A DNA stretch of 64,000 nucleotides from an uncultured Sphingomonas sp. (GCF_936927845.1 NZ_CAKZHV010000060.1:124001-188000), one strand, 5' to 3'; counted from the first letter of the stretch, positions 17,381 through 26,065 are shown. The notes: generated by a model from the letters alone, not told the origin. Numbers and translations: made by a program.

Positions 17381-19900
17381 ATGGCTTCTTCCCCACCGGA
17401 AAAGATGACGATCGGGCAGCGCATCGGGCGCGCCGGCGGCGCACTCGGCGGCTTGTGGCGCCGCCGGCTGGTGCGCTGGTTCGCGGCGCTGGTCGCACTG
17501 CTCTTGGTCGCGCTCGCCGCATTCTGGCTGATCTTCGCGCGCGACCTCCCCTCGGTCGAGAAGCTCAAGGCCTATGAGCCGCCGCTGCCGACCAACGTGC
17601 GCGGCATCGATGGTGCGCCGATCTATTCCTACGCGCGCGAGCGGCGCGTCCAGCTGTCGTTCGCCGAATATCCCCCGCTTCTCATCCGCGCGTTCCTGGC
17701 CGCGGAGGACAAGACCTTTTTCGAGCATCACGGCGTCGATTTTCCCGGCCTGGCCGGAGCAGTGGTCGATTACGCGAGCAAGTTCGGCACCGGGCAGCGC
17801 GCGCGCGGCGGCTCGACCATCACGCAGCAGGTCGCGAAGAACCTGCTGATCGGCAACGAATATTCGCCGACGCGCAAGGTGCGCGAGGCGATCCTCGCGT
17901 ACCGCATCGAGCAGACGCTGACCAAGCAGCAGATCCTGGAGCTCTACCTCAATCAGATCTTCTTGGGTCGCAACGCGTACGGCGTCGAGGCCGCGAGCCA
18001 CGCCTATTTCGACAAGGAATTGCCCGAACTCACGCTCGCGCAAATGGCTTATCTGGCAATCCTGCCCAAAGGCCCTGCCAATTACGACCCGTTCCGCAAT
18101 ACCGAGCGGGCGCTGGAGCGGCGCAACTACGTGCTGCGTGAAATGGCGCGCAACGGCTTCGTGACAGCCGCGCAGGCGAGTGCCGCGAATGCCGAGCCGA
18201 TCGGTGCGATCCGACGCCGCGCGCCCAAGTTCGAGCGCGTGGGCGGCTATTTCGTCGAGGAAGTCCGCCGTCAACTGATCGACAGATTCGGTGAGAATGC
18301 GCAGTCGGGGCCCTACAGCGTCTACTCCGGCGGCCTGTGGGTGCGCACCTCGCTCGATCCGCAGGTGCAGCGCTATGCCGCGGAAGCGCTGCGCGACGGG
18401 CTGCTCCGCTACGAGAGCGGACGCGGCTGGTCCGGGCCATTGACCCACGTCGATCTCGACGACCCGGATCAGTGGCAGGGCGTACTGATCGGCACCAACA
18501 TCATGCTCGACTACAAGGATTGGCACGCCGCGATCGTCACCGCGCGCGACAGCGGCGCCTTGTCGCTGGGGTTCGCCGATGGCCGCACCGGCACGCTGCC
18601 GCGTAGCGCCGCGCAGACGCCCGCGCGCGGAACGGGCACGCCGGCGTTCGGACGGATCAAGGTCGGCGACGTGATCGCGGTCGCTCCGTCGGGCAGCAGC
18701 TTCTCGCTGCGCAGCGTGCCGCGCATCTCCGGCGGGTTCGTGGTGCAGGAGCCCGCGACCGGCCGCATTCTGGCGATGCAGGGCGGGTTCGACGCGAGCG
18801 TGCAGGCCTTCAATCGCGCGACCCAGGCCTATCGCCAGCCGGGATCGACGATCAAGCCGATCGTCTATTCCGCCGCGCTGGAACACGGCATGACGCCCGC
18901 GTCAATCATCGTCGACGGCCCGTTCTGCGTCTACCAGGGCGCGCGGCTGGGGCAGAAATGTTTCCGCAACTTCGGCAACTCGCGCGGTGCCGGCCCGCAC
19001 ACGATGCGCTGGGGCATCGAGCAATCACGCAACCTGATGACGGTGCGCGCGGCGGCGCAGACCGGCATGAAGAACGTTGTCGGGTTGATGAAGCAGATGC
19101 AGATCGGCGACTATTCGCCCTATCTCAGCTACTCGCTCGGTGCGGGCGAGACGACGGTGGAGCGGATGGTCAATGCTTACGGCGTGCTCGCCAATCAGGG
19201 GCGCTGGCACGATCCATCGCTGATCGACTTCGTGCAGGACCGCCACGGGCAAGTCGTCTGGCCGGCCAATTGGCGCGCCTGCGACGGATGCAACATGGCG
19301 CGGTGGAACGGCCGCCCGATGCCTCGACCGGTGACGCGCGGCCGCCAGGTGCTCGACGCGATGAGCGCGTATCAGATGGTCCATATCACCGAAGGCGTGA
19401 TCCAGCGCGGCACCGCGACCGCGCTGCGCGATCTCGGTCGCCCGATCTTCGGAAAGACCGGGACCAACACCGGTCCGACCGACGTGTGGTTCATCGGCGG
19501 GACGCCGCAGATGGTGGGTGGCTTGTACATCGGCTACGATACGCCCCGCGGCCTGGGCGGCTACGCGCAAGGCGGGACGCTGGCGGTGCCGATCTTCAAA
19601 CAGTTCGCAACCAAGGCGTTCGAGAATCTGCCCGTGCTCGCCTTCCGCGCGCCGCCCGGCATCCGGCTGGTCCGCATCGATCGCGCGTCGGGTCGCCCGG
19701 TGTTCGGTCCCTGGCCGAGCGACGACGATCCCAAGGCCGGGGTGATCTGGGAAGCGTTCAAGCCGCAAAGCGAGGCGCGTCGCCCGCGCCGCTATGCCCC
19801 CGCCGCCGCGCCGACGGTCGCGACCCCGCGTGCTGCGCCCAGCGCGCAGCCAGCACCGCGCGACAGCGAGTTCCTGCAGCAGCAAGGCGGCATTTACTGA
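17381..19900 (+). CDS. mrcA: bifunctional penicillin-binding protein 1A
   Basis: An 839-aa class A PBP that polymerises glycan strands and cross-links peptides. A single N-terminal membrane helix (residues 35-57) precedes the GT51 domain (EDKTFFEHHGVDFPG; RGGSTITQQVAKNLL), an insert domain, and the transpeptidase domain with SxxK in GSTIKPIVYS, SRN, and KTG in FGKTGTNTGPTDVWFIGGTP. A Pro/Ala-rich tail ends the protein. It follows amiC and is normal length for alphaproteobacterial PBP1A. Confidence 0.96.
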   Translation: MASSPPEKMTIGQRIGRAGGALGGLWRRRLVRWFAALVALLLVALAAFWLIFARDLPSVEKLKAYEPPLPTNVRGIDGAPIYSYARERRVQLSFAEYPPLLIRAFLAAEDKTFFEHHGVDFPGLAGAVVDYASKFGTGQRARGGSTITQQVAKNLLIGNEYSPTRKVREAILAYRIEQTLTKQQILELYLNQIFLGRNAYGVEAASHAYFDKELPELTLAQMAYLAILPKGPANYDPFRNTERALERRNYVLREMARNGFVTAAQASAANAEPIGAIRRRAPKFERVGGYFVEEVRRQLIDRFGENAQSGPYSVYSGGLWVRTSLDPQVQRYAAEALRDGLLRYESGRGWSGPLTHVDLDDPDQWQGVLIGTNIMLDYKDWHAAIVTARDSGALSLGFADGRTGTLPRSAAQTPARGTGTPAFGRIKVGDVIAVAPSGSSFSLRSVPRISGGFVVQEPATGRILAMQGGFDASVQAFNRATQAYRQPGSTIKPIVYSAALEHGMTPASIIVDGPFCVYQGARLGQKCFRNFGNSRGAGPHTMRWGIEQSRNLMTVRAAAQTGMKNVVGLMKQMQIGDYSPYLSYSLGAGETTVERMVNAYGVLANQGRWHDPSLIDFVQDRHGQVVWPANWRACDGCNMARWNGRPMPRPVTRGRQVLDAMSAYQMVHITEGVIQRGTATALRDLGRPIFGKTGTNTGPTDVWFIGGTPQMVGGLYIGYDTPRGLGGYAQGGTLAVPIFKQFATKAFENLPVLAFRAPPGIRLVRIDRASGRPVFGPWPSDDDPKAGVIWEAFKPQSEARRPRRYAPAAAPTVATPRAAPSAQPAPRDSEFLQQQGGIY

Positions 19901-19943
19901 CCGGCGGGCTGCGGGCTGCGCGCTGCCGACCCGCTGCCGCTGA

Positions 19944-20129
19944 TCAGGGCTGCTTGTTGCCGGTCAGCCGCTCGAACAGGTCGATCTGCTCGATCAGCCG
20001 ATCGCGCGCCAACGCATAGTGCGAGCTTTCGCCATTCGCGCCCGATCGCTGTCGCGCCTGCTCCAACGACGCCAGCTTCTGTTTCGCTTCTTCCAGGCCT
20101 GCACGATAGGGCATGGTGCCCGGTATCAC
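19944..20129 (-). CDS. small hypothetical protein (61 aa)
   Basis: A charged, probably helical protein: EEAKQKLASLEQARQRSG then LARDRLIEQIDLFERLTG. It has no signal or motif. The amino-acid content (regular Leu/Ala/Glu heptad-like spacing) looks like real coding rather than a shadow, and no plus-strand gene covers the region. A start at ATG 20114 is possible. Function unknown. Confidence 0.55.
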   Translation of the reverse strand: MIPGTMPYRAGLEEAKQKLASLEQARQRSGANGESSHYALARDRLIEQIDLFERLTGNKQP

Positions 20130-20244
20130 GCGTGATCGGGCGTGGTATTGCAGAAGATTGCAACACTGCGCCGTTGGAAGGAAAAGCGGTTAACGCCGCC
20201 GGAACCGACGCCGCGCAATCGGTGGAACGCACAGCCTGACCCCG

Positions 20245-20273
20245 TTGCCGTTTGCCGGCGCGCGGCCTAGATC
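20245..20273 (+). promoter_or_regulatory. putative prfB promoter
   Basis: TTGCCG (20245-20250), 17-nt spacer, TAGATC (20268-20273), 90 nt before the chosen prfB start. Confidence 0.45.
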
Positions 20274-20363
20274 GCACGATGATTGTTGATCCGTCGTCCG
20301 GCGGGTCGCCGGAGCGGCTTCGACACGCGCAACGCCGGCACCGAAGCGTTTGGAGAACAGAAT

Positions 20364-21491
20364 ATGCGCGCCGAAGCGCAAGCCCATGCCGACACCATCA
20401 ACGAGGCGCTGGCGCTGCTGCGTCGCTTCCTCGACTGGGATCGCGCGCTCCGTCGTCTCGACGAGCTCAACGCGCGCGTCGAGGACCCGACCTTGTGGGA
20501 AAATCCCAAGGCCGCGCAGGACGTAATGCGTGAGCGGCGCCGGCTCGACGAAGCGATCACCGCCACCCGCGATATCGAGCGCGAACTGTCCGACACCGCC
20601 GAACTGATCGAAATGGCGGAAGCCGAGGGCGACGCCGAGATGGCGGACGAGGGCACGCAGGCGCTAAAGACGCTCGCCCAGCGCGCGCAGGCGGACAAGA
20701 TCAAGGCGCTGCTCGCCGGAGAGGCCGACGCCAATGACAGCTACGTCGAGATCAACGCGGGCGCCGGCGGCACGGAAAGCCAGGACTGGGCCGAGATGCT
20801 GCAACGCATGTACACGCGCTGGGCCGAGCGTCGTGGCATGAAGGTCGAGCTGATCGACTATCACGCCGGCGAACAGGCCGGGATCAAATCGGCGACGCTG
20901 CTGCTCAAGGGTGAGAACGCCTACGGTTATGCCAAGACCGAGAGCGGAGTGCACCGCCTCGTCCGCATCAGCCCGTACGACAGCTCCGCGCGCCGCCACA
21001 CCAGCTTCTCCTCAGTGTGGGTGTACCCGGTGATCGACGATTCGATCGATATCGAGATCAACGACAGCGAGTTGCGGATCGACACCTATCGCGCGTCGGG
21101 TGCGGGTGGTCAGCACATCAACACGACCGACTCCGCGGTGCGCATCACGCACTTGCCGACCGGCATCGTCGTCGCGTGCCAGAACCAGCGCAGCCAGCAC
21201 AAGAACAAGGCCGAGGCGTACAACCAGCTTCGCGCGCGCCTCTATGAGCACGAACTGCGCAAGCGCGAGGAAGAAGCGAATGCGGTCAACGCCACCAAGA
21301 CCGACATCGGCTGGGGTCACCAGATCCGCTCCTACGTGCTGCAACCATATCAGCTGGTGAAGGACCTGCGCACCGGCGTGACTTCGACCTCGCCCGGTGA
21401 CGTACTCGACGGTGCGCTCGACGATTTCATGGCCGCGGCCTTGTCGCAGCGCGTGACCGGCGAGAAGGTCGAGGTGGAGGATGTCGATTGA
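20364..21491 (+). CDS. prfB: peptide chain release factor 2
   Basis: A 375-aa RF2 that terminates translation at UGA and UAA. It has the GGQ motif (SGAGGQHINTTDSAVRITH), which triggers peptidyl-tRNA hydrolysis, and the stop-codon recognition loop HRLVRISPYDSSARRHTSF, with SPY where E. coli has SPF. ATG 20364 is preceded by GGAG 8 nt upstream and gives the usual N-terminus. The reading frame is continuous, so the programmed +1 frameshift used by many bacteria to control RF2 is absent. Its stop overlaps the TTG start of the next gene. Confidence 0.96.
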   Translation: MRAEAQAHADTINEALALLRRFLDWDRALRRLDELNARVEDPTLWENPKAAQDVMRERRRLDEAITATRDIERELSDTAELIEMAEAEGDAEMADEGTQALKTLAQRAQADKIKALLAGEADANDSYVEINAGAGGTESQDWAEMLQRMYTRWAERRGMKVELIDYHAGEQAGIKSATLLLKGENAYGYAKTESGVHRLVRISPYDSSARRHTSFSSVWVYPVIDDSIDIEINDSELRIDTYRASGAGGQHINTTDSAVRITHLPTGIVVACQNQRSQHKNKAEAYNQLRARLYEHELRKREEEANAVNATKTDIGWGHQIRSYVLQPYQLVKDLRTGVTSTSPGDVLDGALDDFMAAALSQRVTGEKVEVEDVD

Positions 21492-22225
21492 CGCCTGAGC
21501 GCGCCTTCGTCGCAGCCGTGCTGCTGAGCGCCGCGGGCATGCTCGTCGCGTGCGACGGCTCGCAGCCGCTGATCAAGCATTCGACCAAACAGCCCGGCCC
21601 GTTCCCCGCCGCCGATCGCCCGGTCGCCAACATCGTCTCGGCGCGCTGGTCGAACGAGGAAGAGCGCGACCGGTTGAACGAGGCCGGCGCGGTGATGGAC
21701 GGTGCACGGATCAAGCCGGGCATGACGGTCGCCGACATCGGCGCGGGCGAGGGATATTACACCATCCGCCTCGCCGCACGCGTCGGCGAGGACGGGCGCG
21801 TGCTGGCAGAGGATATCATGCCCGCGACGCGCGACGCGCTGGCCGAGCGTGTGGCGCGACAGCGACTGGAGAACGTCAGCGTACGCCTGGGCCGCCCGGC
21901 CGATCCGCGGCTGCCCGCCAACAGCTTCGACCGCGTGCTGATGGTCCACATGTATCACGAGATCGCGCAACCCTATGAATTCCTGTGGCGGATGCGTCCG
22001 TCACTGCGCAGCGACGGATTGGTTGTGGTGGTCGATGCCAATCGATCGACGCAGAACCACGGCACCCCCCCTGCGCTCCTGCGCTGCGAGTTCGAAGCCG
22101 TCGGCTACCAACAGGTCAGCTTCGACAACATGCCCTCCGCCGGCGGCTATCTCGCTACGTTCCAGCCGGTCGGCGCGCGGCCCGAGCCGGCCGCGATCAA
22201 GCCGTGCCGGATCGCGTCACAATAA
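21488..22225 (+). CDS. class I SAM-dependent methyltransferase with lipoprotein signal
   Basis: A 245-aa Rossmann methyltransferase with SAM-binding motif VADIGAGEGYYTIRLAARVG and acidic VLAEDIM, followed by FDRVLMVHMYHEI. The N-terminus (AFVAAVLLSAAGMLVACDGS) is a clear lipoprotein signal with lipobox LVAC, predicting export to the envelope, where SAM is not expected. It starts with TTG overlapping the prfB stop (TTGA). The substrate is unknown. If translation starts further in, for example near the MDGARIKPG region, it would be cytosolic but truncated. Confidence 0.8.
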   Translation: MTPERAFVAAVLLSAAGMLVACDGSQPLIKHSTKQPGPFPAADRPVANIVSARWSNEEERDRLNEAGAVMDGARIKPGMTVADIGAGEGYYTIRLAARVGEDGRVLAEDIMPATRDALAERVARQRLENVSVRLGRPADPRLPANSFDRVLMVHMYHEIAQPYEFLWRMRPSLRSDGLVVVVDANRSTQNHGTPPALLRCEFEAVGYQQVSFDNMPSAGGYLATFQPVGARPEPAAIKPCRIASQ

Positions 22226-22597
22226 ACCGCGTTCGCGAAAGCTCGTCCAACCACCCGGCGCGACGATGTAATGGTCGATCAACCGCACACCGATCGTATC
22301 GAGTGTCGCGAACAGACGTCGGGTAAGGTTCAGATCCTCGCGACTGGGCATCGGATCGCCGCGCGGGTGATTGTGCGCGAGCAGCACGTGGCGCGCGTCG
22401 AGCGCGAGCACGTCCGACACGATCAGCCGCAGTGACACGTCGACGCTCTCGCGCCGGTCGGACATGAAATGGCGCGCGCCAAGCTGCGCGTGGCCCGCGC
22501 CGAGATACAGCGTGACCGCGACCTCGCGCGTCAATCGCCCGAGCGACTGAAACAGCGGCGGCAGGACATGGGCGTCGTCGCGAGGCCGATCGGACAT
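22217..22597 (-). CDS. stand-alone RadC-like JAB/MPN domain protein
   Basis: A 126-aa protein containing only the JAB part of RadC: the JAMM metal motif is HNHPRGDPMPSREDL, with GARHFMSDRRESVDVSLRLIVSDVLAL upstream. It lacks the N-terminal helix-hairpin-helix region found in the full RadC at 29571. RadC-type JAB proteins are predicted metal-dependent hydrolases; their true substrate is unsettled. The 3' end overlaps that of the methyltransferase gene by 9 nt on the opposite strand. Confidence 0.8.
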   Translation of the reverse strand: MSDRPRDDAHVLPPLFQSLGRLTREVAVTLYLGAGHAQLGARHFMSDRRESVDVSLRLIVSDVLALDARHVLLAHNHPRGDPMPSREDLNLTRRLFATLDTIGVRLIDHYIVAPGGWTSFRERGLL

Positions 22598-22651
22598 GAC
22601 GCGATGCTAGGATGAGACAGCATTATTGCCACAGCCAGTCGGCTCCGACAT

Positions 22652-22686
22652 GAAGCGCGAACTACGTAATTTGCGTAGTGCGCTTC
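22652..22686. promoter_or_regulatory. strong inverted repeat between JAB gene and atp operon
   Basis: GAAGCGC (22652-22658) and ACTACG (22661-22666) pair with CGTAGT (22674-22679) and GCGCTTC (22680-22686), with a 2-nt bulge and loop TAATTTG. It has no T-run on either side. It lies 55 nt upstream of the JAB-protein start and could be an operator or an mRNA 3'-end structure. Confidence 0.5.
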
Positions 22687-22708
22687 GCAGGGATAGCGCT
22701 CAAACGAG

Positions 22709-22743
22709 AAGGGCCGCGACGCTGCTGCATCGCGGCCCTTTTT
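22709..22743 (-). terminator. intrinsic terminator of the F0 ATP synthase operon
   Basis: AAGGGCCGCGA (22709-22719) and TCGCGGCCCTT (22730-22740) form an 11-bp stem with a 10-nt loop, 20 nt after the atpF stop on the minus strand. T-rich sequence flanks it on the plus side (TTTTT) and weakly on the minus side (TTCTCGTTT), so it may work in both directions. Confidence 0.8.
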
Positions 22744-22762
22744 GATGTCGTCGGACGATCGT

Positions 22763-23398
22763 TCAGTTGAAGCGGCCGACCCGCTGGATCGCGCTGTTGA
22801 CGAGCGCGCGGTCCGCCTCGGCATTGTGCTGCTCAGCGATGACACGGCCGGCGGCAGCGGTCGCGGCAGCCACGACGGTGGCGCGAACCTCGTCCAGCGC
22901 GGCGCGCTCGGCGGCGGCGATCTTGTCCTCCGCCATGCGTGTGCGACGCTCCATCAGCGCCTCGGTATCGGCCTTGGCCTTGGCGACGATCTGCGCGGCT
23001 TCGTGATGCGCATTCTCACGCATCTGCGCGGCATCGGCCTCGGCCGAGCGCGCGCGCGCGGCATATTCGTCGCGCAGCGCCTCCGCCTCGCGGCGAAGCT
23101 GTGCTGCCTCGTCGAGCTGGCGACGGATCTCACCGATACGCTTGTCGAGCATCGCGCCGATCGTCGCCGGCACCTTCCAGATCACCGCCGCGATCAGCAC
23201 GACCAATGCGGCGAGGCCGACCCAACCGGTGTCGTTGAAGCCGAGCGCGGTGGGCGCCGCGACATGCTCGGCCCCGCCGGGCTCGGACACGTTGCCGACG
23301 AGCCCGCTGCCGTTCTGCATGTCGGCGGTCTGCAACGATTGCTCGTGCGTCGCCTCCGAGAGATTGTCGACCGCGGGCGCTGCGGAAGCGTTAGACAT
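22763..23398 (-). CDS. atpF: F0 ATP synthase subunit b
   Basis: A 211-aa b-type stator subunit. A ~60-residue N-terminal extension precedes one membrane helix (WVGLAALVVLIAAVIWKVP), then a long charged coiled coil (KRIGEIRRQLDEAAQLRREAEALRDEYAA) that reaches F1. The start ATG overlaps the end of the b' gene by 8 nt. It is the last gene of the F0 operon and is followed by a strong terminator. F1 genes are absent here, as in other Alphaproteobacteria, where F0 and F1 form separate operons. Confidence 0.92.
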   Translation of the reverse strand: MSNASAAPAVDNLSEATHEQSLQTADMQNGSGLVGNVSEPGGAEHVAAPTALGFNDTGWVGLAALVVLIAAVIWKVPATIGAMLDKRIGEIRRQLDEAAQLRREAEALRDEYAARARSAEADAAQMRENAHHEAAQIVAKAKADTEALMERRTRMAEDKIAAAERAALDEVRATVVAAATAAAGRVIAEQHNAEADRALVNSAIQRVGRFN

Positions 23399-23885
23399 TG
23401 TGCAGCTCCTGGCGAACCGCGGCGTGCGCGACGTCGGGCGAGACGGTCATGCCCGCCACCTTGGCGACGAGTTCCTGCACCGTCTCGGCAGCGATGTCCT
23501 GCACCTTGACCATGGCGGCGGCCTTGGCGTTGCCGATCGCGAGATCGTGGTGCGCGACCCGCTCGTTCAACTGTTCGTCGACCGCGTGCAGTTGCGCCTC
23601 GCTCGCCTGCGTCGCGCGCTGCTTTGCCGCAGCGACCTCGGCCTGCGCGGTGGCGCGCGCCGCCTCCATGTCCGACTGCCACGCGGCTTCCGTCGACGTC
23701 GCCTCGGCGCGGGTGCGCTCGGCGGCGGCGAGGTCGTCGGCGATCTGACGCTCGCGCAGATCCATCACGCCCGTGACCCTGGGCACCATCATCTTGCCGA
23801 TCCCGAAATACAGGATGCCGAAGGTGATGAGCAGCCAGAAGATCTGGGACGCGTAGGTTGCGGCGATCTGACTGATTTGAGGCAT
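23391..23885 (-). CDS. atpG: F0 ATP synthase subunit b'
   Basis: A 164-aa second b-type subunit. It has an N-terminal membrane helix (IFWLLITFGILYFGIGKMMVP) and a long Ala/Glu/Arg-rich coiled coil. Photosynthetic bacteria, chloroplasts and Alphaproteobacteria use a b/b' heterodimer as peripheral stalk. It sits between the c and b genes, 60 nt after atpE. The family is sometimes called atpX or atpF2; I use atpG in the b' sense only. Confidence 0.9.
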   Translation of the reverse strand: MPQISQIAATYASQIFWLLITFGILYFGIGKMMVPRVTGVMDLRERQIADDLAAAERTRAEATSTEAAWQSDMEAARATAQAEVAAAKQRATQASEAQLHAVDEQLNERVAHHDLAIGNAKAAAMVKVQDIAAETVQELVAKVAGMTVSPDVAHAAVRQELHNV

Positions 23886-23945
23886 GGCGGTCCGTTAATC
23901 ATACCCGCCGCGAGCGTCCTGCGACCCACGCGGCGGATCGGGTAA

Positions 23946-24173
23946 TCAGGCGACGAACACCAGGATGATCATCGTCACGAAGGCGAGCAGACCGAGAAGC
24001 TCGGCACCCGCGAAGCCGATGAACAGACGACCCTGCTGACCGTCGGCCGCACCCGGGTTGCGCAGCGCACCCTCGAGGAAGGCAGCGAACACGTTGCCCA
24101 CGCCCAGGGCGGCGATGCCCATGCCGATTGCGGCGAGACCGGCACCGAGCAGCTTGGCGGCGTTTGCGTCCAT
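23946..24173 (-). CDS. atpE: F0 ATP synthase subunit c
   Basis: A 75-aa hairpin of two membrane helices that forms the rotor ring. The first helix has the Gly-rich GAGLAAIGMGIAALGVG; the second has the ion-binding Glu in FAGAELLGLLAFV, as expected for a proton ring. ATG 24173 has GGGAG 10 nt upstream and gives MDANAAKLLG; an upstream in-frame ATG at 24194 would add seven residues. It lies 95 nt after atpB. Confidence 0.95.
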   Translation of the reverse strand: MDANAAKLLGAGLAAIGMGIAALGVGNVFAAFLEGALRNPGAADGQQGRLFIGFAGAELLGLLAFVTMIILVFVA

Positions 24174-24268
24174 TTTGATATACTCCCAGTTCAATTCGTG
24201 GTGGTGGATCGGAAAGTCACGAAGGTCACACCCCTACGCACGTGCGCGCGCGGGGACGTTTCAGAAAA

Positions 24269-25081
24269 TCAGTGCAGGTTCACCGCGTCGTTCAGATAAA
24301 CGCTGGTGAGCAGCGCGAACACGTAAGCCTGGATCGCGGCGACCAGCAGCTCGAGCAGCGTGATGCCGAGCATCAGCACGAAGCTGGGCAGCGACACGAT
24401 CGCGACATAGCCCGGCCCGAGGTTGATGCCGTTGATCACGAAAGCGGCCAGCACCTTCAGCAGAATATGCCCCGCGGTCATCGCGACGAACAGTCGCAGA
24501 CCAAGGCTGAACGGACGCACGAGGAAGCTCATCAGCTCGACCACGAAGATCAGCGGGATCATCACAACCGGCGTACCGTGCGGCACGAACAGGCTGAAGA
24601 AGTGGAACCCGTGGCGACCGAAGCCGACAATTAGGACGATGGAGAAGCTGATGATTGCGAGCACGCCGGTGACGGTCAGGTGGCTCGTCACGGTGAAGGG
24701 ATGCCAGCCCGGCACGATGCCGACGGGCATCAGCCCCAGGATGTTCGCGAACAGGATGAACATGAACAACGAGAAGACATAGGGCACGAAGCGCTTGCCC
24801 TCGAGGCCGATGTTCGAGGTCAGCATGTTCTGCACGAACCCGGTGAAGCCCTCCACCGCCGCCTGCCAGCGACCGGGCACCAGTTCGCGCTTCATGCCAC
24901 CGAGCATGAACAGCCACAACGTGACCAGCGTGATCACCATCCACAATGCGGAATTGGTGAAGGACAGATCATAGCCCGCCACGTTCCAGCGCAGACCGAG
25001 CACAGGCTCGATCAGGAACTGGTGCATCGGATCGATCTTGCCGCCTTCTGCCGCCACGTTAGCCCCTTGTGCTTCCCACAT
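24269..25081 (-). CDS. atpB: F0 ATP synthase subunit a
   Basis: A 270-aa multi-spanning membrane protein forming the proton half-channels. The conserved Arg lies in the SLGLRLFVAMTAGH helix, and the C-terminal helix contains VAAIQAYVFALLTSVYLNDAV. A periplasmic N-terminus (PMHQFLIEPVL) is usual. It starts 3 nt after atpI and is followed by atpE. Confidence 0.95.
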   Translation of the reverse strand: MWEAQGANVAAEGGKIDPMHQFLIEPVLGLRWNVAGYDLSFTNSALWMVITLVTLWLFMLGGMKRELVPGRWQAAVEGFTGFVQNMLTSNIGLEGKRFVPYVFSLFMFILFANILGLMPVGIVPGWHPFTVTSHLTVTGVLAIISFSIVLIVGFGRHGFHFFSLFVPHGTPVVMIPLIFVVELMSFLVRPFSLGLRLFVAMTAGHILLKVLAAFVINGINLGPGYVAIVSLPSFVLMLGITLLELLVAAIQAYVFALLTSVYLNDAVNLH

Positions 25082-25084
25082 ACG

Positions 25085-25417
25085 TCAAGCGCCCGGCTGG
25101 TCCGGGCGCTTGGTCGTTAACCGAATGATCTGCCTGAACGCCACCGCGATTCCGAGGAACAACGCGACGATCAGCGCCCAGGGCGTGGTGCCGAACCAGC
25201 GGTCGATGAGCCAGCCGATCAGCGCCGAGCCGACGAGACTTCCGATAAGGGCGGCCAGAACGCGGTTGCCGAGCTGATAGCCCGCCTCCCCCTCGTCACG
25301 CACCACCCCCGTGCGCTTCGCTTCGTCCCTGCGAGCCCGTTCCAGTCGCTGATCCAGCGAGGCGAGCCGCGGGTCCTCCGCGTCGTGGAAATCCTGTCCG
25401 GAACCGTTATCCGCCAC
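25085..25417 (-). CDS. atpI: ATP synthase assembly protein AtpI
   Basis: A 110-aa protein: a charged N-terminus (DPRLASLDQRLERARRDEAKR) and two membrane helices (LAALIGSLVGSALIGWLIDRWFG; ALIVALFLGIAVAFRQII), the AtpI/AtpR pattern. It helps assemble the c-ring and may carry Mg. I chose GTG 25417 because GAGAGGGTG lies upstream; an ATG at 25435 would add six residues. It is the first gene of the operon. Confidence 0.88.
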   Translation of the reverse strand: MADNGSGQDFHDAEDPRLASLDQRLERARRDEAKRTGVVRDEGEAGYQLGNRVLAALIGSLVGSALIGWLIDRWFGTTPWALIVALFLGIAVAFRQIIRLTTKRPDQPGA

Positions 25418-25492
25418 GCGCCACCCTCTCCACATATCTTATGCCGGGGAAGTGAGCACACGGTGGGCAAGCGACCCCGCCAAGGCGCCGTC

Positions 25493-25521
25493 CGGTTAGC
25501 CGGGGGGTCGGGGGGTGTCAA
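25493..25521 (-). promoter_or_regulatory. putative atp operon promoter
   Basis: On the minus strand, a perfect -35 TTGACA (25521-25516), 17-nt spacer, and TAACCG (25498-25493), about 75 nt upstream of atpI. The spacer is C-rich. A second TTGACA-like copy (GGTGTCAACC on the plus strand near 25596) has no good -10. Confidence 0.55.
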
Positions 25522-25672
25522 CCATTGTGACAATCGCGTGGTCGGCGGCGACGCACGGACACCGCCGCTCGAACACCTGGATCAAACGCCGACATGGTCC
25601 CGCGGTGTCAACCGATCTGGCGCGCGACGAACGGCCTTCCCGCCCAAGCTGTCGCCAGCGGTAACATCGGGA

Positions 25673-26062
25673 TCAGACGCAGCGCGGGTCGCGCGTCGGC
25701 GCGTCGCTGCCGCGGGTTTCCCAATTGCCAGCCGGGGTGCGATATTTCTCGCCCGGCTGCGTCTGCGCGATCAGATTGCACCCGCTGGTGAAGGCTAGCT
25801 GCTCAACGGTCGCGCCCGACGCCTGCGCCTTCTGCGTATAGGCGGCCTTGCGCTGGATGTTGATGTTGCTGACCAGGGCGCGCAGCTGCGCGTTGCCCGC
25901 ACCCACCACGCCCAGATAGCCGTCGGGCTGCTCGCCCACCTCGCCGGCCGACCGTGCGGCGGCGTAAGCGGGATCGCGCTGCGCGAAGGCAGCCCCGGAC
26001 ACGCCCGCCAGCGTCACCGCGGCGGCGAACATCGTCAGGGTCTTGGCGGTCTTGGGCGTCAT
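25673..26062 (-). CDS. ydbL: YdbL-family (DUF1318) periplasmic protein
   Basis: A 129-aa secreted protein with signal peptide (MFAAAVTLAGVSGAAFA) and the DUF1318 core: GEQPDGYLGVV, VSNINIQRKAAYTQKAQASGATVEQLA, then CNLIAQTQPGEKYRTPAGNW. In E. coli, YdbL works with YdbH and YnbE, where it is thought to chaperone YnbE. It is the last gene of the ydbH-ynbE-ydbL unit, 3 nt after ynbE. Upstream of atpI, 25436-25672 holds only promoter-like sequence. Confidence 0.88.
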   Translation of the reverse strand: MTPKTAKTLTMFAAAVTLAGVSGAAFAQRDPAYAAARSAGEVGEQPDGYLGVVGAGNAQLRALVSNINIQRKAAYTQKAQASGATVEQLAFTSGCNLIAQTQPGEKYRTPAGNWETRGSDAPTRDPRCV

Positions 26063-26065
26063 GGC

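Noticed and set aside
20283..20400. Programmed frameshift site in prfB
   Set aside because: No UGA or CUU-UGA slippery site near the start; the frame is continuous from ATG 20364.
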